A stretch of 13,375 nucleotides of DNA from an uncultured Peptococcaceae bacterium (GCA_913064925.1 CAJYBN010000065.1:1-13375); one strand, 5' to 3'; counted from the stretch's first letter, positions 1-7,269 are shown. Made by a program: numbers and translations. Notes: generated by a model from the letters alone, not told the origin.

Positions 1-26
1 TTTTCTTTTTGTTTCTCTTTTTCTCT
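1..26 (-). other. Purine-rich tract after recX
   Basis: Following the recX stop, the minus strand is almost pure A and G with one C. In relatives an RNase Y gene (rny) often follows recX, so this may be the start of an intergenic leader; nothing more can be seen. Confidence 0.3.
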
Positions 27-641
27 CTAATTTCCTCCCCTGGGGTCAATTTTGGCAATCCACTGCCTGCCCGTCTCAAAAACTCGCTTAATTCCTGGAT
101 TGGGTTGGGGTAAAATGTTTTTTCCGCTACCCTGAAACGGGCTATTTGTGCTTGCTTGCGGACTGCGCAATTGGCTCAAACGACGAAAACGACCCTCGCC
201 AGCCAGCGTGCAGCCGACCTTGTGTATCACGCCGGCAGAAAAACCTCGGCGGTGCAAAAAACTGGCCAACCTGCGCCAAGTCAGCCCGGCGCTCGCGCGG
301 TCCAGTTTTTTCTGCGCCAAAGCCAACGCCGCCGCAAATTCCCGGTTCATATCATACTGGCGTAAAGCCTTTTCGATAACATGCCCGGCCACGCCTTTTT
401 GCTGCAATTCCGCCCGCAGGTAGTTCCTGCCCGCAGGCTTGGTCGCCAACCGCCATCTGACCCAACCGGCGGCAAAAGCTTCGTCGTCCAATAAATTTTG
501 TCTTTTTAATGTCTCAATGGCACCGTCAGCCTCTTCCGACGTAAACCCGGCCTGTGTCAACTTGCATCTCAACTCATATTCAGACCTGGGGCGCAGGGCT
601 AATAGCCGGTAGCTTTTCTGCAAAGCTTTTCGCGAAGACAA
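27..641 (-). CDS. recX: Regulatory protein RecX
   Basis: RecX binds RecA filaments in the cytoplasm and tunes recombinase activity. The RecX three-helix repeats fill roughly residues 5-145: the RSEYELRCKL segment (19-28), LLDDEAFA (50-57) and RRGFSAGVI (131-139) are typical. The start is TTG at 641, 3 nt after the recA stop; its Shine-Dalgarno AAGGTGGAG is made of the last recA codons, so translation should be coupled to recA. The RecX fold appears to finish near residue 147. The remaining ~57 residues are rich in S, P, G, N and Q and resemble no RecX domain known to me, so this looks like a C-terminal extension. The stop is TAG at 27-29. It is co-transcribed with recA and so probably under SOS control. 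The family call is firm; the function of the tail is unknown. Confidence 0.9.
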   Translation of the reverse strand: MSSRKALQKSYRLLALRPRSEYELRCKLTQAGFTSEEADGAIETLKRQNLLDDEAFAAGWVRWRLATKPAGRNYLRAELQQKGVAGHVIEKALRQYDMNREFAAALALAQKKLDRASAGLTWRRLASFLHRRGFSAGVIHKVGCTLAGEGRFRRLSQLRSPQASTNSPFQGSGKNILPQPNPGIKRVFETGRQWIAKIDPRGGN

Positions 642-644
642 ATA

Positions 645-1688
645 TTACTCCACCTTGGCAACTTTTTCCGTTGCAGGTTCCGGCTGTTTACCCTGCCACG
701 CGGGTAACCCGGCCCGCTCGCGCAATACAGCTTCCAACTCGTCGGCCAATTCCGGGCGTTCTTTTAGCAATTCCTTGACATTTTCCCTGCCCTGGCCCAG
801 CCGCTCATCCCGGTAAGCATACCAGGCACCGCTTTTGCTAATAATGCCCAGGTCCACAGCCACGTCCAGGATACAGCCCTCGCGGGATATGCCGGTGCCA
901 TACATAATGTCAAAATCAGCTTGTTTGAAAGGCGGCGCCACCTTGTTCTTGACCACTTTCACCCGGGTACGGTTACCAATAATGTCCGTGCCCTGTTTTA
1001 AACTTTCAATTTTGCGCACGTCAAGGCGCACAGAAGCATAAAATTTCAACGCGCGCCCGCCGGGAGTAGTTTCTGGATTGCCGAACATGACCCCGACTTT
1101 TTCCCGCAACTGGTTTATAAAAATAGCCGTACAGCGGGACTTACTTATTACTCCTGTTAACTTGCGCAGTGCCTGGGACATTAACCTCGCCTGCAGCCCC
1201 ACGTGCGAGTCACCCATTTCTCCTTCAATCTCCGCCCGAGGAACCAGCGCGGCAACACTGTCAATAACCACCACGTCTATTGCCCCGCTGCGCACCAAGT
1301 GCTCGGCGATTTCCAGGGCCTGTTCCCCGGTGTCCGGTTGGGACACGTAAAGGTTTTCGATGTCGACGCCGATGTTCCGGGCATAATTAGCGTCCAGGGC
1401 ATGCTCGGCATCAATAAAGGCCGCCGTACCGCCTGCCTTTTGCGCCTGGGCGATTACGTGCAAGGCCACGGTAGTTTTACCGGAAGATTCCGGCCCAAAT
1501 ATTTCCACCACCCTACCCCGGGGCACTCCCCCCACGCCCAGGGCAATATCAAGGGAAAGGGAACCGGTGGGTATAGCCTCCACGCTTATTTTGGCCGAAG
1601 CCTCGCCCAGCTTCATAATGGATCCTTTGCCGAATTGCCTTTCGATATGGGAAATAGCGTTTTCCAGCGCCCGTTGCTTATCCGTCAC
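645..1688 (-). CDS. recA: Recombinase RecA
   Basis: RecA is the ATP-dependent strand-exchange protein and the LexA co-protease of the SOS response. From the chosen start it is 347 residues, the usual length. Walker A GPESSGKT is at 65-72, catalytic Glu96 is in the FIDAEHALDA segment, and Walker B VVVIDS is at 139-144. DNA-binding loop L1 lies around 152-163 and L2 around 193-211 (from INQLREKVG onward). There is no intein. The open frame extends to a TTG at 1709, but a Shine-Dalgarno GGGAGG (1698-1703) precedes two tandem GTG codons (1691, 1688). Starting at GTG 1688 gives MTDKQRALENA, which lines up with Bacillus RecA (MSDRQAALDMA, from memory). The TTG also lies inside the SOS box. It has its own promoter and is followed 3 nt later by recX. 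Confidence 0.98.
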   Translation of the reverse strand: MTDKQRALENAISHIERQFGKGSIMKLGEASAKISVEAIPTGSLSLDIALGVGGVPRGRVVEIFGPESSGKTTVALHVIAQAQKAGGTAAFIDAEHALDANYARNIGVDIENLYVSQPDTGEQALEIAEHLVRSGAIDVVVIDSVAALVPRAEIEGEMGDSHVGLQARLMSQALRKLTGVISKSRCTAIFINQLREKVGVMFGNPETTPGGRALKFYASVRLDVRKIESLKQGTDIIGNRTRVKVVKNKVAPPFKQADFDIMYGTGISREGCILDVAVDLGIISKSGAWYAYRDERLGQGRENVKELLKERPELADELEAVLRERAGLPAWQGKQPEPATEKVAKVE

Positions 1689-1697
1689 CACAGGATA

Positions 1698-1703
1698 CCT
1701 CCC
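1698..1703 (-). promoter_or_regulatory. recA ribosome binding site that decides the start
   Basis: Minus-strand GGGAGG lies 6 nt before GTG 1691 and 9 nt before GTG 1688. It is downstream of the TTG at 1709 that opens the longest frame, so that TTG cannot be the main start. Confidence 0.8.
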
Positions 1704-1707
1704 TGAC

Positions 1708-1721
1708 AAAACAAATGTTCG
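1708..1721 (-). promoter_or_regulatory. LexA (SOS) operator of recA
   Basis: The minus-strand sequence CGAACATTTGTTTT matches the Gram-positive LexA box CGAACRNRYGTTYC at 12 of 14 positions. The GAAC half is perfect and the other half is GTTT. It begins 5 nt downstream of the -10 hexamer and covers the expected transcription start, the position expected for a repressor. Function is inferred from match and placement. Confidence 0.85.
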
Positions 1722-1726
1722 ATATA

Positions 1727-1755
1727 ATTTTATAAATTTTACCTGTTAATGTCAA
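1727..1755 (-). promoter_or_regulatory. Sigma-A promoter of recA-recX
   Basis: On the minus strand, a perfect -35 TTGACA (1750-1755) is followed by a 17-nt spacer and -10 TAAAAT (1727-1732). The predicted start is near 1720, inside the LexA box. The promoter lies in the 74-nt gap between the cinA stop and recA. Confidence 0.85.
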
Positions 1756-1762
1756 CCTCTAA

Positions 1763-3004
1763 TTATGTCACTTGCAGGATAAACTGCCTCAACATGTTTA
1801 ATGAAGCATTAGCGGCGCCGGAGCGCACCCCGTCCCGCTGGCCGGGAAAACGATACTGCCGGCAATTGGTATGCCGGTCACCGGCCAAAGCAATGTACAC
1901 CAGGCCCACCGGCTTTTCCGGCGTGCCTCCACCCGGCCCGGCAATGCCGGTAATGCCCAGTCCCAGGGCTGAGCCGGTAACCCGGCGGATGCCTTCCGCC
2001 ATTAACCTGGCGGTTTCGTCGCTGACCGCCCCGAACCGGGCTATGACTTCCCGCGGTACTCCCAACTGTTTAATTTTTACCTCATTACTGTAGGCAACTA
2101 CCCCACCCAGAAAATACCGGGAACTGCCGGGAACATCCGTCAACCTCTTGGCCACCAGGCCGCCGGTACATGATTCGGCCACGGATACGGTCAACCTACG
2201 GCTGGCCAGCAGCCTTCCTACCATTTGTTCCAGCATTTCATCGTTGACGCCGAAAACGTAACCGCCTATCCTTGCGCTTACCTGCACGGACAAGTCATCC
2301 ACCAGTTTTTGCGCTTGCTGCTCGTTTTCTCCCCGGCCGGTTACCCGCACGTGCACCTCGCCGGGCATGGCCACATAAGAAATGTTCGTATTTTCCCCGG
2401 TTTGCACACCGCGCAACTTGTCCTGCACCTGGGATTCCGAAATACCTGTGAGTTTAAAAAGCTTGCTGCGCATGACCATGCCCCGGCCGGCAACAGAAGC
2501 CAGGTATTTTTTTACCGAGCCCTCGAAAACCGCTTTTAATTCTCTGGGCGGTCCCGGCAGCAAAATGATGGTTTTGCCCCCGGTTTGCAGTAGGATTCCA
2601 GGCGCGGTGCCTACCGGGTTGGGGAAAATGCGCGCTCCCCGGGGTAACAGCGCTTGTTTTTTCATGTTTTTGGGCATGGTCACACCACGCCGGGCAAATA
2701 TGTCTTCCAGCCCGGCCAGGGTTTGACCATCCATAACCAAATCCAGGCCCAACAAGTCCGCAACGGTCTCCTTGGTCAAGTCATCATCAGTAGGTCCCAG
2801 CCCACCGGTGACAATAAGCAAACTAGAACGGTTTAATGCAGATTGTAAAACTTTTTTTAACATCGCCCAGTTATCGCCCACGGTGGTATGCAGTTTCACT
2901 TCGATTCCCTGGGCAGACAGTTCCCGCCCCAGATACTGGGCATGCGTATTTAAAACTTCACCCAGCAAGAGCTCGTTACCAGTGAATATGATTTCCGCCT
3001 GCAA
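1763..3004 (-). CDS. cinA: CinA: nucleotide-processing protein with C-terminal PncC-type amidase domain
   Basis: CinA family proteins join an N-terminal MoCF-type/COG1058 domain (linked to ADP-ribose or NMN pyrophosphatase activity) to a C-terminal NMN deamidase (PncC) domain, and act in pyridine nucleotide salvage. The MoCF-like domain spans about 3-170, with GNELLLGE (9-16) and TGGLGPTDDD (66-75). The CinA-C domain spans about 255-410, with AESCTGG (276-282) and GITGIAGPGGG (350-360). The frame opens upstream at 3121, but the extra 39 residues resemble no CinA. TTG 3004, 6 nt after GGGGTGGG (3011-3018), gives MQAEIIFTGNELLL, the usual N-terminus, and 413 aa (Bacillus CinA is about 416). cinA precedes recA as in Bacillus, but recA has its own SOS promoter here. 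I see no convincing cinA promoter. Confidence 0.95.
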   Translation of the reverse strand: MQAEIIFTGNELLLGEVLNTHAQYLGRELSAQGIEVKLHTTVGDNWAMLKKVLQSALNRSSLLIVTGGLGPTDDDLTKETVADLLGLDLVMDGQTLAGLEDIFARRGVTMPKNMKKQALLPRGARIFPNPVGTAPGILLQTGGKTIILLPGPPRELKAVFEGSVKKYLASVAGRGMVMRSKLFKLTGISESQVQDKLRGVQTGENTNISYVAMPGEVHVRVTGRGENEQQAQKLVDDLSVQVSARIGGYVFGVNDEMLEQMVGRLLASRRLTVSVAESCTGGLVAKRLTDVPGSSRYFLGGVVAYSNEVKIKQLGVPREVIARFGAVSDETARLMAEGIRRVTGSALGLGITGIAGPGGGTPEKPVGLVYIALAGDRHTNCRQYRFPGQRDGVRSGAANASLNMLRQFILQVT

Positions 3005-3010
3005 CTTTGT

Positions 3011-3018
3011 CCCACCCC
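3011..3018 (-). promoter_or_regulatory. cinA ribosome binding site that decides the start
   Basis: Minus-strand GGGGTGGG lies 6 nt before TTG 3004. It sits inside the longest open frame and supports the shorter CinA. Confidence 0.65.
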
Positions 3019-3088
3019 GCTTAATTGAAAAGTTCGCGCTTATAATTACTATTCCCTGCCGGGTTTGGATTAAATGTACGTAAAAGTT

Positions 3089-3126
3089 AAAGGTTGCCGC
3101 CGGACACTGGTCTGGCAACAACCTTT
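3089..3126 (-). terminator. Intrinsic terminator-like hairpin after the FtsH-like gene
   Basis: The arms 3114-3126 and 3089-3101 can form a 13-bp stem (11 Watson-Crick pairs and two G-U pairs) with a 12-nt loop. The minus-strand transcript then reads AACTTTTAC, a weak U-tract. It begins 15 nt after the FtsH-like stop codon. The stem is clear; the short U-run makes termination efficiency uncertain. Confidence 0.65.
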
Positions 3127-3141
3127 CATTACATGCTTGCC

Positions 3142-4626
3142 TTATACCGTTTTTAAATACTTTCTGGTCAGAGCCCGGAATTGTTCGCCAGTTATTTTCT
3201 CTTCAGCCAGCAAGGTGCGCATGACATGCTTGATAACCTCCCTCATGGAGCCTAAAAATTCCTTGACTTTCTTTTCCTGGCTGCGGATGATGTCATTAAG
3301 CACCCGGTAACGCAAATCCGCGGGTAATATGTCGGGGTCCACGACACCCAATTCGGACATGCCGGAGCGAATAATCTGGCCCGCGGTTTTAATGGCCTGT
3401 TCAATGTCGTTTCCCGCACCGGTACTGCGGTCGCCCAACACCAGTTCCTCCGCTACTGAACCGGCCAACAAGACTTGAATTTGGTTTTCCAGGTATTCTC
3501 TCGTATACAGATAAGCATCGTTTTCCGGCAGTTGACGCATGTAACCCAGCGCCTGGCCCCGAGGGGTTATAGTAAGCATGGATACCGAACCGGGACGGAT
3601 CTTTTCGCTCACCAGGGCGTGTCCCACCTCGTGTACGGCAACTCGTTCCAGTTCCTCTCTGGCCGGACGCCTATCCAGTTTTTCTCCCATCATTATCTTA
3701 TCTATAGCCTCAACCAGGTGCCTGTGGCTTATTTCAGTGCACCCCTCACGCATGGCCAAAATGGCTCCTTCATTAGCAAGGCTTTCCAGGTGCGCCCCGC
3801 TGAATCCAAAGGTTTCCCTGGCTATCTCCTCCAAGTTAACATCGGAGGCCAGCGGCTTGTTGCGGCAATGCAGGCGCAGTATCTCCATTCGCCCCGATTT
3901 GTCGGGCAAATCCACCTTAACCTGGCGGTCAAAACGTCCCGGCCGCAACAGCGCCGGGTCCAGCATGTCCACCCGGTTGGTGGCAGCTAACACCAGGATG
4001 CGCACCTTATCCTTCACTTGCAGCCCGTCCATTTCCACAAGAAGCTGGTTCAGCGTCTGGTCATATTCGTGGTGGCTGGCATTTTGCCCCCTTTTACCGC
4101 CGAGTATGTCTATCTCATCAATAAATATAATGGCACTTTCCTTTTTTTGCTTTAAGGCAGAATCCCGCGCCGTCTGAAAAAGCTGCCGTACTCTCTGGGC
4201 GCCGACGCCTGCGTACATTTCAATAAACTCGGACCCGCTGCAGGCCACGAAAACGGAATCGGTGTAGTTGGCTGCCGCTTTGGCCAGCAGCGTTTTACCC
4301 GTTCCGGGCGGGCCAGTCAACAAAATGCCTTTTAAAGGCCTAATACCCAGTTTGATAATCTTGTCCTGGTTATTGATAAAATCCAGCGCTTCTTTTAGCT
4401 CGTTAATAGCGGTATTTTGCCCGCCGATGTCGCCAAACCCTATTTCCTGCCGGCAGACCACCGGGGCCGTATTGAAGGTCTTGGCCAGCATGCCGCGCGA
4501 TCGGGCGAGGTACAACAGCATCCCGGCAGCCAGGGCGACGAACAGCAAAGGAGTAATGTCATAGCCCGATAAGGCTAAAAAAATAACCGCAGCTAAACCT
4601 GTTCCCAAGCCTATTTCCTTAAGCAC
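3142..4626 (-). CDS. Compact FtsH-like membrane AAA zinc metalloprotease (peptidase M41)
   Basis: Predicted ATP-dependent membrane protease. Two hydrophobic segments (about 8-20 and 24-41) are joined by only a few residues (GYDIT), so the ~70-residue extracytoplasmic domain of standard FtsH is missing. At 494 aa it is well short of the usual 600-650. The AAA module follows: Walker A GPPGTGKT (105-112), pore motif YAG (138-140; FVG in Escherichia coli FtsH), Walker B IIFIDE (166-171), second region of homology ATNRVDMLDPALLRPGRFDR (215-234) with the arginine fingers. Zinc motif HEVGH is at 332-336, with third ligand Asp407 in GAGNDIE, so both activities look intact. It starts at GTG 4626, 7 nt after AAAGGGGG. 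It lies 20 nt downstream of an unknown membrane protein and probably shares its transcript. The family is sure; substrates are unknown. I leave the symbol blank because the cell may also carry a full-length FtsH. Confidence 0.9.
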   Translation of the reverse strand: MLKEIGLGTGLAAVIFLALSGYDITPLLFVALAAGMLLYLARSRGMLAKTFNTAPVVCRQEIGFGDIGGQNTAINELKEALDFINNQDKIIKLGIRPLKGILLTGPPGTGKTLLAKAAANYTDSVFVACSGSEFIEMYAGVGAQRVRQLFQTARDSALKQKKESAIIFIDEIDILGGKRGQNASHHEYDQTLNQLLVEMDGLQVKDKVRILVLAATNRVDMLDPALLRPGRFDRQVKVDLPDKSGRMEILRLHCRNKPLASDVNLEEIARETFGFSGAHLESLANEGAILAMREGCTEISHRHLVEAIDKIMMGEKLDRRPAREELERVAVHEVGHALVSEKIRPGSVSMLTITPRGQALGYMRQLPENDAYLYTREYLENQIQVLLAGSVAEELVLGDRSTGAGNDIEQAIKTAGQIIRSGMSELGVVDPDILPADLRYRVLNDIIRSQEKKVKEFLGSMREVIKHVMRTLLAEEKITGEQFRALTRKYLKTV

Positions 4627-4646
4627 TACTGCGCCCCCTTTCCGGC

Positions 4647-5183
4647 CTAACTGTTTGATATGTCCATAACATGATTTTTCCTGGGAATAACCTGATACAG
4701 ATAATTAGCACCGTCCTCCATCTGCCAGTAGATATTGTCCTGGTCAATAAACACCTTGGATGTTACGCCGGCTGATCGGGCGTACCCGTTGAGGAAAGAT
4801 GCCATATCCTGAAAGTTGCCCCTGATTAATGCTTCCTGTATGGCAAACTGTCCCTGGTTATAAACGTCATTTAGCTTGTCGTTCGGTTGATCATTAATTT
4901 CGATAACAAACGGGCTGCACCCCATCACTTTCTCCACTTCTTTGTGCACTTGCCGGTAAGAAAGCATCAAATTGCCGGTTTTCCTCAAAGTTACAGTAAT
5001 TTTATAAACTTCACCATCATTTTCCAGCCGATATGCAGTCACCAATTCATTACCATCCAGTTTTTTGGCCAGTGGTTGTTGAAAATTCAGCCTGTTGTAC
5101 AGCCAGTGTGCCCCTAGAAAGGCTGACAGTGCAATTATCAGCGATAACAATACCACGTATATCCTCATGCCCTGCCATTGCAC
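4647..5183 (-). CDS. Unrecognised single-pass membrane protein with extracytoplasmic domain
   Basis: I do not recognise this family. From GTG 5183 it is 178 aa. There is a short N-terminus, one hydrophobic segment at about 7-29 (RIYVVLLSLIIALSAFLGAH) and no lipobox, so it is probably membrane-anchored with residues 30-178 outside. The soluble part looks alpha/beta: a strand-like stretch EVYKITVTLRK (58-68), a helix-like stretch YRQVHKEVEKVMG (76-88), strand PFVIEIND (91-98), helices across 105-137, then strands KVFID (143-147) and YLYQVIPR (161-168). It has one cysteine (Cys89). The frame opens at 5324, but the extra N-terminus crosses a GC-rich hairpin and the promoter at 5227-5232. AAAGGA upstream of GTG 5183 supports the short form. 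Next to a compact FtsH-like protease, it could be its partner or substrate adaptor; this is inference. Confidence 0.75.
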   Translation of the reverse strand: MQWQGMRIYVVLLSLIIALSAFLGAHWLYNRLNFQQPLAKKLDGNELVTAYRLENDGEVYKITVTLRKTGNLMLSYRQVHKEVEKVMGCSPFVIEINDQPNDKLNDVYNQGQFAIQEALIRGNFQDMASFLNGYARSAGVTSKVFIDQDNIYWQMEDGANYLYQVIPRKNHVMDISNS

Positions 5184-5226
5184 GTCATTACCATCCTTTC
5201 CTTGCGCGCTCGTCCGACAACAAAAT

Positions 5227-5232
5227 ATTATA
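5227..5232 (-). promoter_or_regulatory. Extended -10 promoter for the membrane protein/FtsH-like pair
   Basis: Minus-strand TGTTATAAT gives a perfect -10 (TATAAT, 5227-5232) with the TGn extension. There is no good -35 at 16-18 nt. The predicted start near 5220 leaves a ~37-nt leader before GTG 5183. Confidence 0.7.
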
Positions 5233-5283
5233 ACACAGCCCCCATCCCCTTTCGGCAGGGAAATATCACCATATACAAATGAA

Positions 5284-5309
5284 GCCCTGCGCGCCGGGCG
5301 CGGCAGGGC
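5284..5309 (-). terminator. GC-rich hairpin after pgsA, possible terminator
   Basis: Arms GCCCTGC (5284-5290) and GCAGGGC (5303-5309) enclose a GCGC/GCGC inner stem with a 3-nt loop and one bulged base. The hairpin begins 15 nt after the pgsA stop. There is no U-tract, so it may be a transcript-stabilising hairpin or a weak terminator. It separates pgsA from the next promoter. Confidence 0.5.
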
Positions 5310-5324
5310 GAAGCGTTTATTCAT

Positions 5325-5876
5325 TTACTTACCGTCCTTACCGGCTTGCAGCAAGAAACCGGCTCGCTGGAAGTAGTCCATGCCGGACCAAACGGTAAAA
5401 ACAACAGCTACTGCCATGGCAATATTGCCAAAGGGAATGTTAAGCAAGTTAAAGGGAAAGTCTCGCAAAAACATAGCCACAATGGCCACAACCTGCGTGA
5501 TTGTTTTAATCTTGCCCAGCTTGTTAGCGGCAATTACCACCCCTTCGGCAACGGCCAAGGATCGCAGCCCGGTAACAGCGAACTCACGACCAATAATGAC
5601 CACGGCTACCCATCCGGACAGCCGGTCCAATTCCACCAGGGCAATCAAAGCAGCGGATATAAGCAACTTGTCAGCCAACGGGTCCAGTAGCTTGCCCAAG
5701 CTGGTGATTTGTTTTTGCTTGCGTGCAAAATAGCCATCCAAACCGTCCGTGCAAGCGGCCAGTACAAAGACGCCGGCGGCAATGTAATCTCCCAGGGGCA
5801 GGCGCAGCGATAACACCACCAGAAAAACCGGCACCATCAATATTCTCAACAATGTCAGTTGGTTTGGCAAATTCAT
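5325..5876 (-). CDS. pgsA: CDP-diacylglycerol--glycerol-3-phosphate 3-phosphatidyltransferase
   Basis: PgsA makes phosphatidylglycerophosphate from CDP-diacylglycerol and glycerol 3-phosphate in the membrane, the committed step to phosphatidylglycerol and cardiolipin. The CDP-alcohol phosphotransferase signature is complete: Asp44, Asp47-Gly48, Ala51-Arg52, Gly61, Asp65 and Asp69 (from TDGLDGYFAR to LLDPLADK). The N-terminus MNLPNQLTLLRI is typical, as is the length of 183 aa with several hydrophobic segments. ATG 5876 overlaps the rimO stop (ATGA), with GGAG 10 nt upstream, so translation is probably coupled to rimO. A related CDP-alcohol transferase is possible in principle, but the rimO-pgsA-cinA-recA context fits PgsA. 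Confidence 0.95.
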   Translation of the reverse strand: MNLPNQLTLLRILMVPVFLVVLSLRLPLGDYIAAGVFVLAACTDGLDGYFARKQKQITSLGKLLDPLADKLLISAALIALVELDRLSGWVAVVIIGREFAVTGLRSLAVAEGVVIAANKLGKIKTITQVVAIVAMFLRDFPFNLLNIPFGNIAMAVAVVFTVWSGMDYFQRAGFLLQAGKDGK

Positions 5877-7204
5877 CCCACGCGAACTCCCGCCAAATCA
5901 TATTCAGTGGCATCCAAGACCTTTACTCGCACAAATTCCCCTGCTCCCGTCTCTTTTTCGGAAACAAAAAAAATTCTGCCGTCCACTTCCGGCGCATCTG
6001 CTTCCGTCCTTCCCCAGTACATTTTTTCCTCATCGTCCCATCCTTCCACCAATACCGTCATTTCGCTCCCTACCAGCCGGCGGTTGCGGGCCAAAGAAAT
6101 ACCTTGCTGCAAGCGCATGGCCCGGTCCATTCTTTCCGCCACCACCTCGTCGTCCACCCGGCCTGGCATGGCCGCCGCCGGAGTGCCTTCTTCCGGGGAA
6201 AAACCGAAAATGCCCACCCTTTCGAACTGCACCTGCTCCATAAAAGAAAGCAACTCAATAAAATCCCTCTCGGTTTCGCCGGGAAAACCGACCAGAAACG
6301 TGGTACGCAGCGTCAACCCGGGAATGGCAGAGCGCAGTTTTCCTATCAGGCGGGTTATATCCTTCTTGCGACCTCTCCTGTTCATCAAATGCAAAATGCG
6401 GTCGCTGGCATGCTGCAAGGGCAGGTCAATGTAGCGGCAAATTTTGTCAAAAGAAGCCAACACGGCAATCAACTCTTCGGTAAAGGAAGCCGGATGAGTA
6501 TACATTAACCTAATCCAGCGCAGCCCTTCCACAGCCGCCAGGGCCTGCAGTAAATCGGCCAGAGCGTACTTGTTGTATATGTCAACGCCATAACGGGTGG
6601 TTTCCTGGGCTACTAATACCAGTTCCCGCACGCCCCTGGAACACAACTCCTGTGCTTCCGCCAGCAAGTCCTCCAGCGGCCGGCTGCGATAGCGACCCCT
6701 GACGGAAGGAATAATGCAATAAGAACATCGGTTATCGCAGCCCTCGGCGATTTTCAAGTAAGCGGTATGCCTGAGCGTTGTTTGTACCCTGGGCACCCGG
6801 CCGCGGTAAATGTAGCCGGGTTCCCGTACCGCCATCGGTCTTTCGCCCGCATTCATCCTATTAATCACGGATACAATTTCCGGCAAAGCCCCGGTGCCCA
6901 TGACGCCGTCTACTTCCGGCAGCTCCTGTAGCAGTTCCGCACCGTACCGTTGGGCCAGGCAGCCTGCCACCAGCACGTGCCGGCACTTACCGTTTTTTTT
7001 ATACTCTGCTGCCTCTAATATGGCCGCAATGGATTCTTCCTTGGCCGGATCAATGAATCCACAGGTATTGATGATGATTATCTCTGCCTTACTCATGTCG
7101 GAGGTAATTACATAACCGGCCCGTTGTAATAATCCCAGCATTATTTCCGAATCAACCCTGTTTTTGTCGCAACCGAGGCTAATGAAGCCGATTTTAACAG
7201 GCAT
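5873..7204 (-). CDS. rimO: Ribosomal protein uS12 methylthiotransferase RimO
   Basis: RimO is a radical-SAM enzyme that adds a methylthio group to a conserved aspartate of ribosomal protein S12. The N-terminal MTTase domain (about 4-118) carries Cys12, Cys48 and Cys82 for the auxiliary iron-sulfur cluster. The radical-SAM motif CDNRCSYC (Cys156, Cys160, Cys163) follows, and a C-terminal TRAM domain covers about 370-440. GFISLGCDKNRVDSE is the RimO-type start and separates it from the tRNA enzyme MiaB. It is 443 aa, full length. ATG 7204 follows AAGGGTG by 8 nt. It has its own promoter and overlaps pgsA by 4 nt. Confidence 0.97.
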   Translation of the reverse strand: MPVKIGFISLGCDKNRVDSEIMLGLLQRAGYVITSDMSKAEIIIINTCGFIDPAKEESIAAILEAAEYKKNGKCRHVLVAGCLAQRYGAELLQELPEVDGVMGTGALPEIVSVINRMNAGERPMAVREPGYIYRGRVPRVQTTLRHTAYLKIAEGCDNRCSYCIIPSVRGRYRSRPLEDLLAEAQELCSRGVRELVLVAQETTRYGVDIYNKYALADLLQALAAVEGLRWIRLMYTHPASFTEELIAVLASFDKICRYIDLPLQHASDRILHLMNRRGRKKDITRLIGKLRSAIPGLTLRTTFLVGFPGETERDFIELLSFMEQVQFERVGIFGFSPEEGTPAAAMPGRVDDEVVAERMDRAMRLQQGISLARNRRLVGSEMTVLVEGWDDEEKMYWGRTEADAPEVDGRIFFVSEKETGAGEFVRVKVLDATEYDLAGVRVG

Positions 7205-7235
7205 TACAATGACACCCTTTTCAATTCTTCACACC

Positions 7236-7265
7236 AGTATAGCGCAGAAAAAACCCCGGTGTCAA
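7236..7265 (-). promoter_or_regulatory. Sigma-A promoter of rimO-pgsA
   Basis: On the minus strand, -35 TTGACA (7260-7265), an 18-nt spacer and -10 TATACT (7236-7241) lie in the 110-nt gap after rodZ. Predicted start near 7229. Confidence 0.8.
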
Positions 7266-7269
7266 AACA

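Noticed and set aside
645..1688. Intein or intron in recA
   Set aside because: RecA motifs run without interruption at normal spacing and length.
1203..1706. Plus-strand open frame of 167 codons opposite recA
   Set aside because: It is antisense to strongly conserved recA codons, has no Shine-Dalgarno or recognisable family, and is a compositional shadow.
3005..3088. Possible sigma-H-like promoter before cinA (AGGGAATA ... GCGAACTT)
   Set aside because: The -10-like part misses a key base and the spacing is uncertain; no sigma-A promoter is clear either.
3005..3121. N-terminal extension of CinA (39 extra residues, from 3121)
   Set aside because: It overlaps the terminator hairpin, has no resemblance to CinA, and the Shine-Dalgarno before TTG 3004 gives the normal family N-terminus and length.
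5166..5193. Tiny upstream frame (ATG GTA ATG ... TGA) overlapping the start of the 4647-5183 gene
   Set aside because: Its ATG is too close to the Shine-Dalgarno; eight or nine codons out of frame are likely chance.
5723..6508. Plus-strand open frame of 261 codons opposite rimO and pgsA
   Set aside because: It mirrors two well-identified genes; its sequence is rich in His/Gln/Pro as expected of antisense frames and matches nothing I know.
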